Positions 1-10,391 of a stretch of 64,000 bases of DNA are shown piece by piece (the stretch's first letter is position 1; every line of letters begins with the position of its first letter). Position numbers and translations under genes: made by a program. Location: assembly GCF_033118175.1 (NCBI RefSeq), contig NC_083701.1, positions 8,017,501 to 8,081,500 of the forward strand, in the 5' to 3' direction. The notes under the pieces are model-generated. The model did not search any database and was not told the origin of the DNA. It saw nothing but the letters and a program-made list of their open reading frames with translations. The DNA comes from Dama dama (lineage: Eukaryota; Chordata; Mammalia; Artiodactyla; Cervidae).

Positions 1-757
1 TAACGGTAGAAATACAGACTCCAGGATCTGAAGGGCTAGAGTCCTCTGGTGGTGCTCTGGTCTCGCAAGTCTTCTCTAAGTTCTTATAACTTAATAGGAG
101 GTGATATTCATGTAGTGCCAGCACTGGACCTGCTTGCTAGAACACAGTTACTTCCTGAGTGGAGTTAGTTCAACTCATACCATACCCTTGAAATTTGGGG
201 GAGGGGGGAGCCTATTTATTTTATCTAATACACAATTTTTTATTGTTAAAGGTATTTAAATTGATTGTACCCTCGGTTCCATGTTGAAAAACAGAACTAA
301 GATGTAAGTGGTGACCAAGTGATTATACTTCCATCATGCCAGTGTTGTAGGGAAGAATGAACAGCAAAGGCATACCTGAGAATTAAGTTGTACGATTAAA
401 GGTTAATATTTTCTCAACAAACATATGGGTCTCTCCTTCATCCTGTAACTCTTACAGTTAAGTTTGGTAACTTGAGACACACACAAAGCATTAAAGCCAA
501 CTAGGTCTTCATTGATTGCATGTTCCTTAGAAAAGATGGCATTGAAGGGAAAGTTATTCTTCGTACTACTGGTAGAAATAAAACTATTAGGTGCCTTTCA
601 GCATAGTGCATATGGTATCTGAACCTTTGTCACCTGTGAAATTTTTGTCCAAGTCACTTCCCAGTTGCCGTTGTTTTAAAGGAACCCCTCAAAATCCCCC
701 ACTGGTAAGTTCTCCGTTCCCTGTTTTACTGGTTTTGAACCTCATACTGTTTTACTA

Positions 758-763
758 AATAAA
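758..763 (+). promoter_or_regulatory. Possible polyadenylation signal AATAAA
   Basis: An AATAAA hexamer is followed by a T-rich stretch, as in a cleavage site with a downstream element. The 750 bases before it are AT-rich and read like a 3' UTR, with no reading frame. No poly(A) run follows, so this is not an obvious processed pseudogene. A chance AATAAA is common in AT-rich DNA, so this is only a candidate transcript end. Confidence 0.2.
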
Positions 764-1833
764 CATTTTCTCCCAACTCTTCAGTTTTTGTTTTCTTCAT
801 TTGTTCTGCTTTTCAAAGTGCATCAGTGAGTGAGTGAATTTTACTGCAGTGTAATAGAAAACTGCCGAACTCTGGCTTAAGATGCTGGTTTACGGTTCTA
901 CCCTCTTACGTAGTTTGTTTCCAGGAATCTCCATGGAAGGGCCGACTGAATTAAGATAACCATCCCATAACTCCAAACTCCAGATGTCAAATAAAACATA
1001 ACCTGTACACAGCCAACAGCAAAAGGAAGGAAAGGAAGTCCCAGCTGCCGGAAGTGAGAGAGCAGAGCAGTACACGGAGGAACTGGAAGAGACACTGACC
1101 TTCAGGATCGTCATCTTGGCTGAGAACCTCGCCCTTGAACTGTGGGGCTTTTACAGCGAGACAGAGCCTGACAGTTCCGGGGAGGGGGCCCGAGCCCCCC
1201 GCTGACGCTGCAGCCTCAGGGGGGGTGCAGAGCTCCGCACAGCGGCCTCTGAACCTGAGACGGGGTGGGGGAAAGGAATGGTCCCGTGAGGAGAGCTAAA
1301 GCTCAGCTCAGGAATTACTGGGAGCGCCTCCTTAATGTGCGGGTGCAGTGGGGTGCTGGTGGCGAAGCACCGAAGAAAACAAAAGTCTGCCCTCTTGGGG
1401 GCCGCTCTTCCTCTGCCGCTGGAAAGAAATTTACTGTTGTACGGATCATACACACTTGATAGACTTTGAAATGGCAGGAATAAGATAGAATAAGTGTAAA
1501 AGAGATGGGGAGAAATTATTCACACAAGGAAGATCCAGTGCACATATATATTTCAGGGGTTTTAAGCAGGAGAAAATAAAAAAATGGGTGTGGCAGTTGT
1601 GAGCTGCCCTGAACTTGTGTATTCATGTACCACCCTTGGTAGATAATAGCACCCGCTGAAAGCCCACTCACTCCCCACACACACCCTCTCCTGCCCTCCC
1701 GTCAGCCCCTAACAGCCAGGTCATAAGGAAGACAGTTTCTTAGCAATTTATGTCACCAATACAGCTTAATTAAAACAGTTCTTACTGCCTCTTCTGTAGG
1801 CTTAAGGAAGTTGTTCTCTGCCTTTGAGATACC

Positions 1834-2130
1834 CTAACTACTGCCTTGCCTAAAAATCCCCTTCAAGAAGCAGAATTCTGTTACCCTTAACAAAACCTTG
1901 TTCATGGCTGGACAGAGGACCTTCCAGGGGCCTGTATTATGACATCTTCCCAAAGGGTGAGGGTTCAGACTAAGCTGAATTCTTTGGCCTGTTCTTGCAG
2001 AGTGGATGTGCAACTCCACTCTTGGCCAATCCATGTAATCTTGGAAACCTTTAACCATCAGGGCCCAATTTTTTAAGTTCCTCACTTTAGTTAACAGGCC
2101 ACTGATTTCACCAATTAAAACTTCTGACAT
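1834..2130 (-). other. Unidentified 98-codon open frame
   Basis: An uninterrupted minus-strand ATG-to-stop frame of 98 codons with mixed amino acid composition and no low-complexity bias. It contains a stretch reading GFQDYMDWPRVELHIHS. I do not recognise a family. It lies outside the SINEs I can see. It may be chance, or a relic of a retroelement or processed gene. Confidence 0.15.
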
Positions 2131-2250
2131 TTAGTATATAAATTAGCAAAGCATTGTATGTTGGTCAGGAGAAACTCAACAGTACTTAGGAAAGTTTCTT
2201 AAAGATTTGACAGGCCACGTAACATGGGGAAAAGGTTTGAAGCTAACCAA

Positions 2251-2331
2251 ATCCCGTGGACAGAGAAGGCTGGCAGGCTGCCGTCCATGGGGACACAAAA
2301 GAGTTGGACACAACTTGTAGACTAAAAACAG
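2251..2331 (+). mobile_element. Bov-tA/Bov-A SINE, 3' fragment
   Basis: Matches the last part of the Bov-A body: CCGTGGACAGAGAAGGCTGG, then the ATGGGG(T/A)CACAAAAGAGTTGGACAC block. The tRNA head is missing, so the copy is 5' truncated. Confidence 0.7.
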
Positions 2332-2435
2332 TGGTGACAAGAGTTTATACTGGCCAATTTTGAATTGAAAAATCAAGTTGATATCATAAAAGAAGATATG
2401 AATAAGGATATAGTTAAGGTTGTTATAGAGATAAG

Positions 2436-2650
2436 GGCTTCCCTGGTGGCTCAGCTGTTAAAGAATTTGCCTGCAAAGTAAGAGATGCAGGAGATGTGGG
2501 TTCGATCCCTGGGTTGGGAAGACCTGGAGGTGGGCATGACAACCCACTCCAGTGTTCTTGCCTGGAGAAGCCCATGGCTGAGTAGCTTGGCATGCTGCAG
2601 TCTAGTCAGTAAGAGTCAGACACGACTACAGTGACTGAGCGCACACGCGC
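2436..2650 (+). mobile_element. Bov-tA SINE, nearly full length
   Basis: Starts with the GGCTTCCCTGGTGGCTCAGC tRNA-Glu-like head, has box B (GGTTCGATCCC), and ends with the Bov-A body (AAGAGTCAGACACGACTACA). The 11-base ATAGTTAAGGT flanks it at 2410-2420 and 2651-2661, but the left copy sits 15 bases before the SINE head. Confidence 0.9.
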
Positions 2651-2661
2651 ATAGTTAAGGT

Positions 2662-3168
2662 GTTTTTTTTTTTCTTTTAATGACAAAGCTATTGTGAATC
2701 TGCAGGTAAATTTGAAGTTTTAGATATTTTTTAAAATGTGGATCATTGTATATAAAATAACACTGAATCTGTTTTTTAAAATCTCCCAAGTAATCCACCA
2801 GATCTGGATGGCTTATGATGTGGTCTGTCAAACATTCAAGAAACAATCTTTATAAATACTGTAGTAGAAGATTTTTTTAAAAGGAGGGGGAAGCTCAACT
2901 GTGACTCTGAAGTTAAATGGGGTATGTGAAGGGAAAGTAATATAGTCCAGTCTCATGAACATGGTTAAACTAATATAAATGGTAGAATTTCACTTTCACC
3001 AGTTACAATACACTCACTGTGGCAAAGTAAAATTGATGGCCAAAATGGAAGAATGATATACACTGGAGAAATCTTTCCATGTAACATGCCACATTTATAA
3101 AGAGAAAAATATTAATGAATGCAAGAGGAAACAAAATGCAGCACTCATTTTAAAAATCAACAAAATGA
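2662..3168. other. AT-rich unique DNA
   Basis: About 500 bases of AT-rich sequence with short homopolymers and no recognised repeat or gene. Confidence 0.4.
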
Positions 3169-3280
3169 GGGACTTCCCTGGCATTCCCATGGCTAAATGC
3201 TTCCAGTGCAGGGAGCACACATTGGATCCTTGACTGGGAAACTAAGATCCCAAATGCCATTCGATGTGACCAAAAAATAG
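3169..3280 (+). mobile_element. CHR-type tRNA-Glu SINE
   Basis: Begins GGGACTTCCCTGG and contains the diverged GGATCCTTGACTGGGAAACT block and the ACTAAGATCCCA motif. It ends GACCAAAAAATAG, as in cetartiodactyl CHR SINEs. Diverged but complete at both ends. Confidence 0.8.
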
Positions 3281-3359
3281 GGGGAAAGATCAGCCAAACA
3301 AAACATTCCCTTGATGGATTATGTATAGACAGAAGCTTCCTTAGTATGGTTTTGATATG

Positions 3360-3556
3360 GGCTTCCCTCATGGCCCAGCTGGTAAAGAATCCGCCTGCAA
3401 TTCCGGAGACTTGGGTTCGATCCCTGGGTTGGGAAGATCCCCTGGAGAAGGGAAAGGTTACCCACTCCAGTATTCTGGCCTGGAGAATTCCATGGACTGT
3501 ATAGTCTGTGGGGTCATGAAGAGTCGGACACAACTGAGCAACTTTCCCTTCTCTTC
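3360..3556 (+). mobile_element. Bov-tA SINE, full length
   Basis: A full tRNA-like head with GGTTCGATCCCTGGG, followed by the Bov-A body through GAGTCGGACACAACTGAGCA. It is little diverged from the family, suggesting a fairly young insertion. Confidence 0.93.
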
Positions 3557-3574
3557 CTTAATATGGTAAATGGT

Positions 3575-3730
3575 AACTGGCTCAGTGGGCAAAGAATCTG
3601 CCTGCAATGCAGGAGGTGAAGGAGACAAGGGTTCAGTCCCTGGGTCAGGAAAATCCCCTGGAGAGGGAAATGGCAACCCATTCCAGGTACAGTCCATAGA
3701 GTCACAAAGAGTTGGACACAAGTTAGTTAA
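3575..3730 (+). mobile_element. Bov-tA SINE with internal deletion
   Basis: The head (CTGGCTCAGTGGGCAAAGAA) and the tail (GTCACAAAGAGTTGGACAC) are both present. The central Bov-A part, CTTGCCTGGAGAATCCCATGG, has been lost, joining CATTCCAG directly to GTACAGTCCA. Confidence 0.85.
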
Positions 3731-3771
3731 TATAAACACACACACATTAAAAAACAAACAAAAAATGGTTT

Positions 3772-3875
3772 GGGACTTCCTTGGTGGTCCAGTGGTAAAG
3801 ACTGCGGCACTACCAAAGCAGGGGGCCTGGGTCCGATCCCTGGTCAGGGAACTTGATCCCATATGCCACAATAAC
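3772..3875 (+). mobile_element. CHR-type SINE
   Basis: GGGACTTCCTTGGTGGTCCA head, box B GTCCGATCCCTGGTCAGGGA, and a short tail ending ATGCCACAATAAC. It closes a run of three SINEs in the same orientation. Confidence 0.85.
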
Positions 3876-3898
3876 ATGATGAGTTAATGGTCTAACTA

Positions 3899-4607
3899 GT
3901 AACTAGATATGTCAGCAGTAGGACAGGGATGACTATTGTGCATCTTGTTCCACATTGCGCTGAGAACCTAGCCAGCACAGTAAGATTAGAAGAAGAAATA
4001 GATATAAGGATTGTAAAGTAAGAAACAATTATTAATGAGCAATATAATTGTTTATTTGAAAGTCCTAGGGAAATTGCAAAGTACTGTAACTAATAAGAAA
4101 GTTGAGGGTTTGGGGCTAGAATATGCAATATACAAGAAACAGTAGTGCTCTATTTAAAAGTTTCATTCACAATAAACACTATAAGACACCTAATAAAACG
4201 CCTAGTAAAAAATGTGCAAGAATTATATAAAAGCAGAACCAAAATAAATGAAGCAATATTCCATGTTTCAGGATGGGAAAAGCTAATATATTAAAGTGTC
4301 AGTTCTTGCCAAAGCCATCTAGAAATTCGCTGAAGTTCCAAACAAATTCTCAACAAAATTTTTCATGGACTACAATAAACCTACCTAACTTAATATGGAA
4401 AGACAGAGAGCCAAGACAGTTTTTTTAAGAGAATCATAAGAGGGGAGGGGCACCTATATTTTAGGCAAGACAACAGGACTTAAAAAAGTTATGGTGATTA
4501 AACAGCCCTAGTGGTGCAAGTTTGGGATGTATAGATCTATTGTATAGAATAAAGGTCCAGATATATGAGAACTTGATATGACAGAAAGTGGGGAAATAAA
4601 GTTCTTT
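3899..4607 (+). mobile_element. Old L1 ORF2 fragment, sense, left part
   Basis: Diverged but recognisable L1 ORF2 DNA: the CTTGTTCCACATTGCGCTGA and CCTAGCCAG blocks, then the CCAAAGCCATCTAGAAATTC block that encodes the region after the reverse transcriptase domain. Many stops and frameshifts make it inactive. It is interrupted at about 4608 by an antisense SINE and resumes near 4753. Confidence 0.7.
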
Positions 4608-4752
4608 TGGCTTTATTTGCTGGGTCTTCCCTAGTGCACACGAGCTTTCTCTAGTTCCTCTGAGTGGGGGCTACTTTCTAATTAAGGGGAGTAGGCTCAC
4701 TGCAGTGGCTTCTCTTGTTAAAGAGCACTACGCATGCAGACTCACTAGTTTT
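4608..4752 (-). mobile_element. CHR-type SINE fragment, antisense, inside L1
   Basis: The reverse complement of the CHR body, recognisable by TTTCTCTAGTTCC, GCAGTGGCTTCTCTTGTT and AAGAGCAC. It splits the surrounding L1 and both ends are truncated. Confidence 0.6.
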
Positions 4753-5832
4753 AAAGGAGTTTTTGATAAATGGCATTAGGACAATTGCATGTCCATGTGG
4801 GAAAAAATTATGTACCTTTTTCACATCACACCATATACAAAAAAATTTGGTAGATTGAGGACATTTTAAAAATACTTCGGAAAGACAGAAAAGAAAAGGA
4901 CATAGAAAAATATCATGACCTAGTGCAAAGAAGTAGTTGAATATGACACAAAGTGATCCATAAAAAGAAAAGTGCATCTGTTTGTATTAAACTTAGAAAC
5001 TTAGTGCAAAAGACACTAAATATGAAAAGACAACCCACAAACTTGCAGTGAACTTGCAATGTATCTACCAGTAACTGACAAAGGGAAGTGTCCAGATTAT
5101 AGAAAGGATGAATTAAGGGGAAAAAAATAATACATGAAAGACCCAAAAGGTCAGTTAACACAAAAATATTTTAGGTCTCTAAGTGTAAGACCAGAAACTA
5201 TAAAACTCTTAGAGGAAAACATAGGTAGAACGCTCGATGACATAAAGCAAGATCCTTTATGACCCATCTCCTAGAGTAATGGAAATAAAAACAAAAGTAA
5301 ACAAGTGGGACCTAATTAAACTTAAAAGCTTTTGCACAGCAAAGGAAACTATAAACAAGGTGAAACGACAACCCTCAGAATGGGAGAAAATAATAGCAAA
5401 TGAAACAAGTGACAAAGGATTAATTTCCAAAATATACAAACAGCTCATATATCTCAATACCAGAAAAACAAACAACCCAATCAGAAAGTGGGGAAAAACA
5501 GACATTTCTCTAAAGAAGACATACAGATGGCTAACAAGCACATGAAAAGATGCCCAACATCGCTCATTATTAGAGAAATGAAAATCAAAACTACAATGAG
5601 GTATCACCACAAACCGGTCAAAATGACCGTCATCAAAAAGTCTACAAACAATAAATGCTGGAGAGGGTGTGGAGAAGAGAGAACCCTCTTGCACTGTTGG
5701 TGGGAATGTGAATTGGAACTGCCACTTGGTACAGCCACCATCCATGGAAGAGATTCCTTTAAAAACTAAGGAGAAAAAGAAAAATAAGCAAAAAACCCAA
5801 CTAGGAATAAAACCACCATATCCCAGCAATCC
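4753..5832 (+). mobile_element. L1 ORF2 C-terminal region, sense, broken
   Basis: Codes for the C-terminal end of the L1 ORF2 protein in two overlapping frames, 5279-5545 and 5488-5769. The first includes NKWDLIKLKSFCTAKETINK and the second includes RCWRG-like and LLHCWWECE motifs near the zinc-knuckle-like C-terminus. The switch between frames near 5490-5540 is a frameshift. Reverse transcriptase and endonuclease domains are absent or unreadable, so it is a dead 3' piece of the copy starting at about 3.9 kb. Confidence 0.9.
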
Positions 5833-5835
5833 CAC

Positions 5836-5925
5836 ATGAGTTCAATCCCCCGGTTGGGGAACTAAGATTCCACCTGCTTTGGGAAGACAGCCCTCACGTT
5901 GCACCTATGCAGCCAAATAAATAAT
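5836..5925 (+). mobile_element. CHR-type SINE, 5' truncated
   Basis: Starts within box B (GTTCAATCCCCCGGTTGGGG), followed by AACTAAGATTCCACCTGC, and ends GCAGCCAAATAAATAA. The head is missing. Confidence 0.75.
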
Positions 5926-6291
5926 TTTCAAAAAGAAAATAGATGTAATAAAATAACAAAATAGTTTATACATATGCATAAAAACACAACAGAGCAACTT
6001 GTTGCTTATGATAAATACATAGACTCAAATTTAATATCTCTTTGAGACCTTTGCATTAATCTCTTAGTATCTAACAGAGTTTATATTTAGTTCACTAGTT
6101 GTAAAATCGCTTTCCTTATAAAGAAAGGCTGAGATTTTATAGTCCTGTGTATAAATACATAATTTTTAAATCCTAGTGGTTAGTGTTATAGATTGATTTC
6201 TAAAGAGAGTCACATATTTCTAACTTCATATTTTTATTTCTGGAAGAAGTTACTTATGTCATTGTTCCCACAATATATTGTGTGCTTATTT
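5926..6291. other. AT-rich unique DNA
   Basis: No repeat family or gene recognised in this AT-rich stretch. Confidence 0.4.
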
Positions 6292-6519
6292 GGGCTTCCC
6301 TGGTGGCTCAGACGGTAAAGAATCACCTACCAATGAAGGAGACCCAGGTTGGTTTGATCCCTGGGTGGGCAAAATCCCCTGGAGAAGGGAATGGCTACCC
6401 ACTCCAGTATTCTTGCCTGGAGAATCCCATGGACAGGAGCCTGGCAGACTACAGTCCATGAGATCGCAAGGAGTAGGACACGACTGAGCGACTAACACTT
6501 TCCCTTCTTTTTTTTTTTT
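6292..6519 (+). mobile_element. Bov-tA SINE, full length
   Basis: GGCTTCCCTGGTGGCTCAGA head through GACACGACTGAGCGACTAAC, then a T-rich tail. Its box B carries an extra GGTTGGTTTGATCCC duplication-like change. Confidence 0.93.
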
Positions 6520-7503
6520 CATTCTTTAAGACATCTGCAGGGACGTTTCTTACAGCAATGTTTGAAATAACAGGGGCAAAAATAGGTGACTTACATGCTA
6601 GCACTAGAGCCTCCAGTCAAATCCAGTCTATAGCCCTAAGCTAAGAATGGTTTTACTGGTGTGCCAGTGAAGGACTTAGTGAGTCTGACTTACTCAATCC
6701 TGCACATTCCAAAGGTAAGTCCACCCCTTGGCCAGCTTCCCTGGGAGATAACCTTTAAGCTCTTGAAATAACCCGCCTTCCCTGAGTGCCTGTGTCTACC
6801 TGGGGCCTGAATCACATCAGATAGTTTATCCTAATAGTGGTTTCTGGCAGGTGGGGCCTTGTGAATCACAGGATCAGTTTGATCTCCAGAGGATTTAGGA
6901 ACTTAGTAACTTAAGGTCAGCCATGTGGGTGCTCCATGCCTGTGAGAACTGACCCTTGATGACAGCCCTGGACATGAAGTCTTAGGCAGGTTTCCCTAGT
7001 TGACCAGTCTGTATGTGTGCCCTTTTACATCACTTTGGGGAGAATTAAATGCTGTCCATGCGACTTTTAGAGAGGACACCTGGAAGCTTGTACCTGCTTT
7101 TCTGAACTCTTCCTTATGTGCCTTTTACATTCACTGATTTTAAACTGTCTTTTTGCTATAGATTGTAACAGTCAACCACTTTTCTGAGTTTTATCACCTA
7201 GAGGGTGATCTTGGGGACCCTGACACAACATATTTAAAGAAAAAAATACTTTTTTTAAGAACACACAGTAGAAACCATATACATGTCCTGTGAAGCTTAA
7301 AATATTTTCTGTCTGGCCCTATACAGAAAACTCTTGCCAACTCATGCAGAAATGTAGCAAATAAATAACCTATGTTATTTTCATACATTGAAATCAGTTA
7401 AAATGGATGAATAAAGATATAAATAAAGCTCCAACTGTTTTAAGTGAAAAAAGTAACAGAAGAATAAAACAGTATGATACTATTGGTGTAACTTAAGCTA
7501 TGA
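6520..7503. other. Unique DNA, no gene identified
   Basis: About 1 kb of intermediate base composition. I see no SINE, LINE or open frame worth calling. Confidence 0.4.
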
Positions 7504-7608
7504 AGACTTCCTTACAGCTCAGATGGTAAAGAATCTGCCTGCAATGCAGGAGACCTGGGTTCCATCCCTGCGTCAGGAAGATCCCCTGGAGAAGGAAATG
7601 GCAACTAA
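7504..7608 (+). mobile_element. Bov-tA SINE, 3' truncated
   Basis: The tRNA head and first Bov-A bases up to GAAGGAAATGGCAAC, then replaced by a CA-rich tail. It lies 25 bases from an oppositely oriented Bov-tA and can pair with it. Confidence 0.85.
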
Positions 7609-7633
7609 CACACACACATCAGTAAATGTACAG

Positions 7634-7843
7634 CTTGTTGTTTAATTGCTAAGTCATGTCCCACTCTTGCAACTCCACAGACTGTAGCCCATCAAGCTCC
7701 TCTGTTCATGGGGATTCTCCGGGCAAGAATATTGGAGTGGGTTGCCATTTCCTCCTCCAGGGGATCTTCCCAACCCAGGGATGAAACCCATGTCACTTGC
7801 ATTGGCAAGCGGATTCTTTACTACTGAGCCACCTGGGAAGCCC
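7634..7843 (-). mobile_element. Bov-tA SINE, antisense, with perfect TSD
   Basis: Reverse complement of a full Bov-tA, ending at TGAGCCACCTGGGAAGCCC. It is flanked by a perfect 10-base target duplication AAATGTACAG at 7624-7633 and 7844-7853, which sets its limits. Confidence 0.95.
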
Positions 7844-7989
7844 AAATGTACAGGTAAAACCTAAAGGATTACCTAAAAGATTAAGGAGGATATCTCAAAC
7901 TTAAGGATTGTGGTGAACTCTGTGGAACAAATGGAATAGAAGATAAGATTCATTTGTCAGATTTTCATTCTTAAAAGGAGAGATTCGGG

Positions 7990-8005
7990 GAAAAAAAAAA
8001 AAAAA
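7990..8005. repeat. A16 tract between two copies of GAGATTCGGGG
   Basis: A 16-base A run with nearly identical 11-base sequence on both sides (GAGATTCGGGG). The left copy ends at 7990 and the right copy ends at about 8017. It resembles a remnant of a poly(A)-tailed insertion with its target duplication. Confidence 0.5.
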
Positions 8006-8041
8006 AGAGATTCGGGGTGGTGGGGGTGTGGGAGAATGGGT

Positions 8042-8131
8042 GTCTCCCATCCAAGTGCTCATCAGACCCGACCCTGTTTAGCTTCCGAGATCAGGTAGGA
8101 TCAGGCGCATTCATGGTGGCATGGTATAGAC
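8042..8131 (-). pseudogene. 5S rRNA pseudogene, antisense
   Basis: The reverse complement matches 5S rRNA from its 5' GTCTA.. end for about 90 of 120 bases. Read on the + strand, GTCTCCCATCCAAGT is followed by the GACCCGACCCTG and TTAGCTTCCGAGATCA blocks that cover loop A to the internal promoter. The last 30 or so bases of 5S, beyond the GTCTCCCATCC block, are not recognisable. Several substitutions in the promoter region make it a non-functional copy. Confidence 0.88.
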
Positions 8132-8181
8132 TAGGACTGAGTCTCGTAAAACAAATGAAAAGGTTTTACTTTATTGATACT

Positions 8182-8227
8182 TTATATATATGTGTGTGTG
8201 TGTGTATATATATACATATACATACAC

Positions 8228-8278
<51 letters not shown>

Positions 8279-8285
8279 TATATAA
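8182..8285. repeat. (TA)n/(TG)n compound microsatellite
   Basis: About 100 bases made of alternating TA, TG and CA dinucleotides. It is expected to vary in length between individuals. Confidence 0.95.
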
Positions 8286-8587
8286 AATCTTATTTCACCA
8301 AATCTGCTTATCTTGGAATTTTAGAATGATTGTGCTAAAGACCTCAGCTGCTTCAAATTCCTCAAGTCCTCAGTTAAGAAATAGGCCTTGTTAGGTGAAT
8401 TGCTCAGGGTCATGCTGAATTCTTGTTTAACCGGCCCTCTGTGGGGAGTATGGTCATGCTGGTAGGGTCAGTTATTTTGAACTGTGGAAACTTGAAAACT
8501 GATTCTCATAAAGATATGAAGGCTGTGGTATACATTCCAGAGACATACCAAGTTCTCTTTCAATTTTGTCAATCTATAAATTAAAGA

Positions 8588-8658
8588 ATGTATGACAAAA
8601 CCCACTGAAATGTTGTGAAGTGATTGGCCTCCAACTAATAAAAAAATAAATAAATAAA
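8588..8658 (+). mobile_element. Ruminant L1-type 3' tail fragment
   Basis: Short piece matching the bovine L1 3' end: TTGTGAAGTGATTGGCCTCC, then AACTAATAAAAAAATAAATA. TAAAGAA occurs at both edges, which fits a very short 5'-truncated insertion. Confidence 0.55.
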
Positions 8659-9413
8659 GAACATTGAGAGATTAGGTGAGTAAGGGGAGAGAGGAGCATA
8701 CATTCTGAGGATTCATAAAATCAGCTCTTTTACAAACAGTAAGCCATGTCCTTCTCAAGGGTTAATTTCCTTTATGCTGGGAGCAGGATTCTAAACCCAT
8801 TTAGGTTTACAATTGAAGCAATGTACATAATTTGTGTTTTCTTTTAAAAAAATTTTTGCTCTTTGAAGCAGTTATAGAGGTCATGCCAAGTTTATTGTCT
8901 GCTGATACCTAGATGATTTTAAAGGTATTAAAAGTTAAATACTAGTAGGATCTTAAGTACTCATCAAACAAGCAAATGGTTTTTAAAATGCTTTGTAAAC
9001 TGTAAATTAGGGTAAAGTGGTACTAATGTGAACCATACTGAATTCAGACTTCTAGTGTATAAAATTTAATGATACCTTCCCTACCAACATTCAGGGAGTT
9101 ACTGGGAGAATCAAATGAGATAATAAACATTTAAAAAGAAAATAAAAGAAGAAATCTTTTATAAATGTTAAAATACTATGTAAATGAGTCCTAAAAAGTA
9201 TTACCATCATTACTGTGATGAGACTCATGAGGGCTAATTTTAATTGTGAAGGGAAAAGAAAGAAAAACATGCTTTCTCGGTTCCTGAGACCAGAGGTGAG
9301 CTGTCAGCTATGAATAAGGAAAAGTAATGAACACTCATTTCGCTTTTCCTTTGTCATCCACACGAGGTTACACGAGAGATGAAAGAAGAGTACAACACAG
9401 CTCATGCCATTTT
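8659..9413. other. AT-rich unique DNA
   Basis: No recognised repeat or gene. Confidence 0.4.
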
Positions 9414-9605
9414 CTCAACATTTACTGAGCACCTACTGCATGTAAGGTGTGGGGGTCAGAGAGCTGAGAACTTAATGTATTAATTGTCCTCATATTTGCC
9501 TAACGAGGTGTTCTCCTTGTTTCTCACATGGAAACTGAAGCCCAGGGAAGTGAAGTAACAAAATTGGATGGATCCAGAGCTAGCCTTCAAACCCGTTGTT
9601 TCTGG
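9414..9605 (+). mobile_element. MIR SINE (ancient)
   Basis: ACATTTACTGAGCACCTACT at the start and GGAAACTGAAGCCCAGGGAA with GTGAAGTAAC later are the conserved MIR core blocks in the right order. Confidence 0.7.
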
Positions 9606-10149
9606 CTTCAAAACACATGCTTCCAAAAATCACCCACAATACAAGAAAGCTAGGATCCAAATGTTAAGCAGTCTGGTGAAGGGAAGCAACAATAGAGGAG
9701 GTAAGAGAAAGAAGACACTGGTGTCGGGGGTGGGGGAGCAGTTCAGGGAGGCTTCTGGAACCAGGCAGGACTTTTAGGAGGCCCTGGAGGATAGCTGGAA
9801 TTAAGAAGATGAAGAAGAATGAACGTTATCAGCAAGGGAAGGTGGTAACTATAGTTACCATTTACCAGGTTCCCTACCAGGAGGAGCCCAGCATTGTGGG
9901 TCTTGGGGATGAGAACACACACTAGGTGTGCTGCCTCTGTGGTCAGTTGGTCCCAGGACAAGAAATGGGCATGGGTAGATGGGGAAGTTACTGAGGAAAC
10001 AGGAAGCAAAGATGGGAGATTCTTCTCATTTCCCTAAGGTCAGGAGAGAGCCTATACTCTTAACACTCATCATTTGGTCAACGTACCACATCAGAGCACC
10101 ATGGTGATGGCAACCAACTTGTGTGTTTGCTTAAGTTTGTCATTTTCTT
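9606..10149. other. Unique DNA
   Basis: No gene or repeat recognised in about 540 bases. Confidence 0.4.
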
Positions 10150-10182
10150 TCCCTTCCAGTTTTATTGAGATACAATTGACAT

Positions 10183-10391
10183 TTGTTGCTGTTCAGTCCC
10201 CAAGTCGTGTCCAATTCTTACGACCCCATGGACTGTAGTCCACCAGGCTCCTCCGTTTGTGGGATTTCCAGGCAAGAATACTGGAATGTTTCCTTCTCCA
10301 GGTGATCTTCCCAACCCAGGGATCAACCTGTGACTCTTGCGCCCCCTGCACGGCAGGCGGATTCTTTACTACTGAGCCACTAGGGAAGCCC
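10183..10391 (-). mobile_element. Bov-tA SINE, antisense, inside L1
   Basis: Reverse complement of a full Bov-tA, from TTGTTGCTGTTCAGTCCCCA to GAGCCACTAGGGAAGCCCAG. Confidence 0.93.

Larger units (their letters stand above)
1..2250. other. Mostly unique DNA, no gene identified
   Basis: About 2.2 kb with no recognisable SINE or LINE. Bases 1-775 are AT-rich with an AATAAA signal near the end. Bases 1150-1450 are GC-richer, with scattered CpG but no clear island. I see no splice-bounded open frame or long conserved reading frame that I recognise. It could hold lncRNA or UTR sequence, which I cannot decide from sequence alone. Confidence 0.4.

Noticed and set aside
1151..1460. CpG island near the left edge
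   Set aside because: Moderately GC-rich with a few CpG, but far below the density at 57.5-58.4 kb and without promoter motifs.
2436..2510. tRNA genes suggested by SINE heads with box A and box B
   Set aside because: They are tRNA-Glu-derived SINE heads lacking a mature tRNA fold and followed by SINE bodies.
3360..3556. Frames inside Bov-tA and CHR SINEs across the window, for example GLGRSPGEGKGYPLQYSGLENS-type translations
   Set aside because: These are translations of SINE bodies, repeated many times in both directions, and not genes.
8017..8394. 125-codon frame over the 5S pseudogene and the microsatellite
   Set aside because: Dominated by Tyr/Ile repeats from (TA)n and by the reverse strand of 5S.
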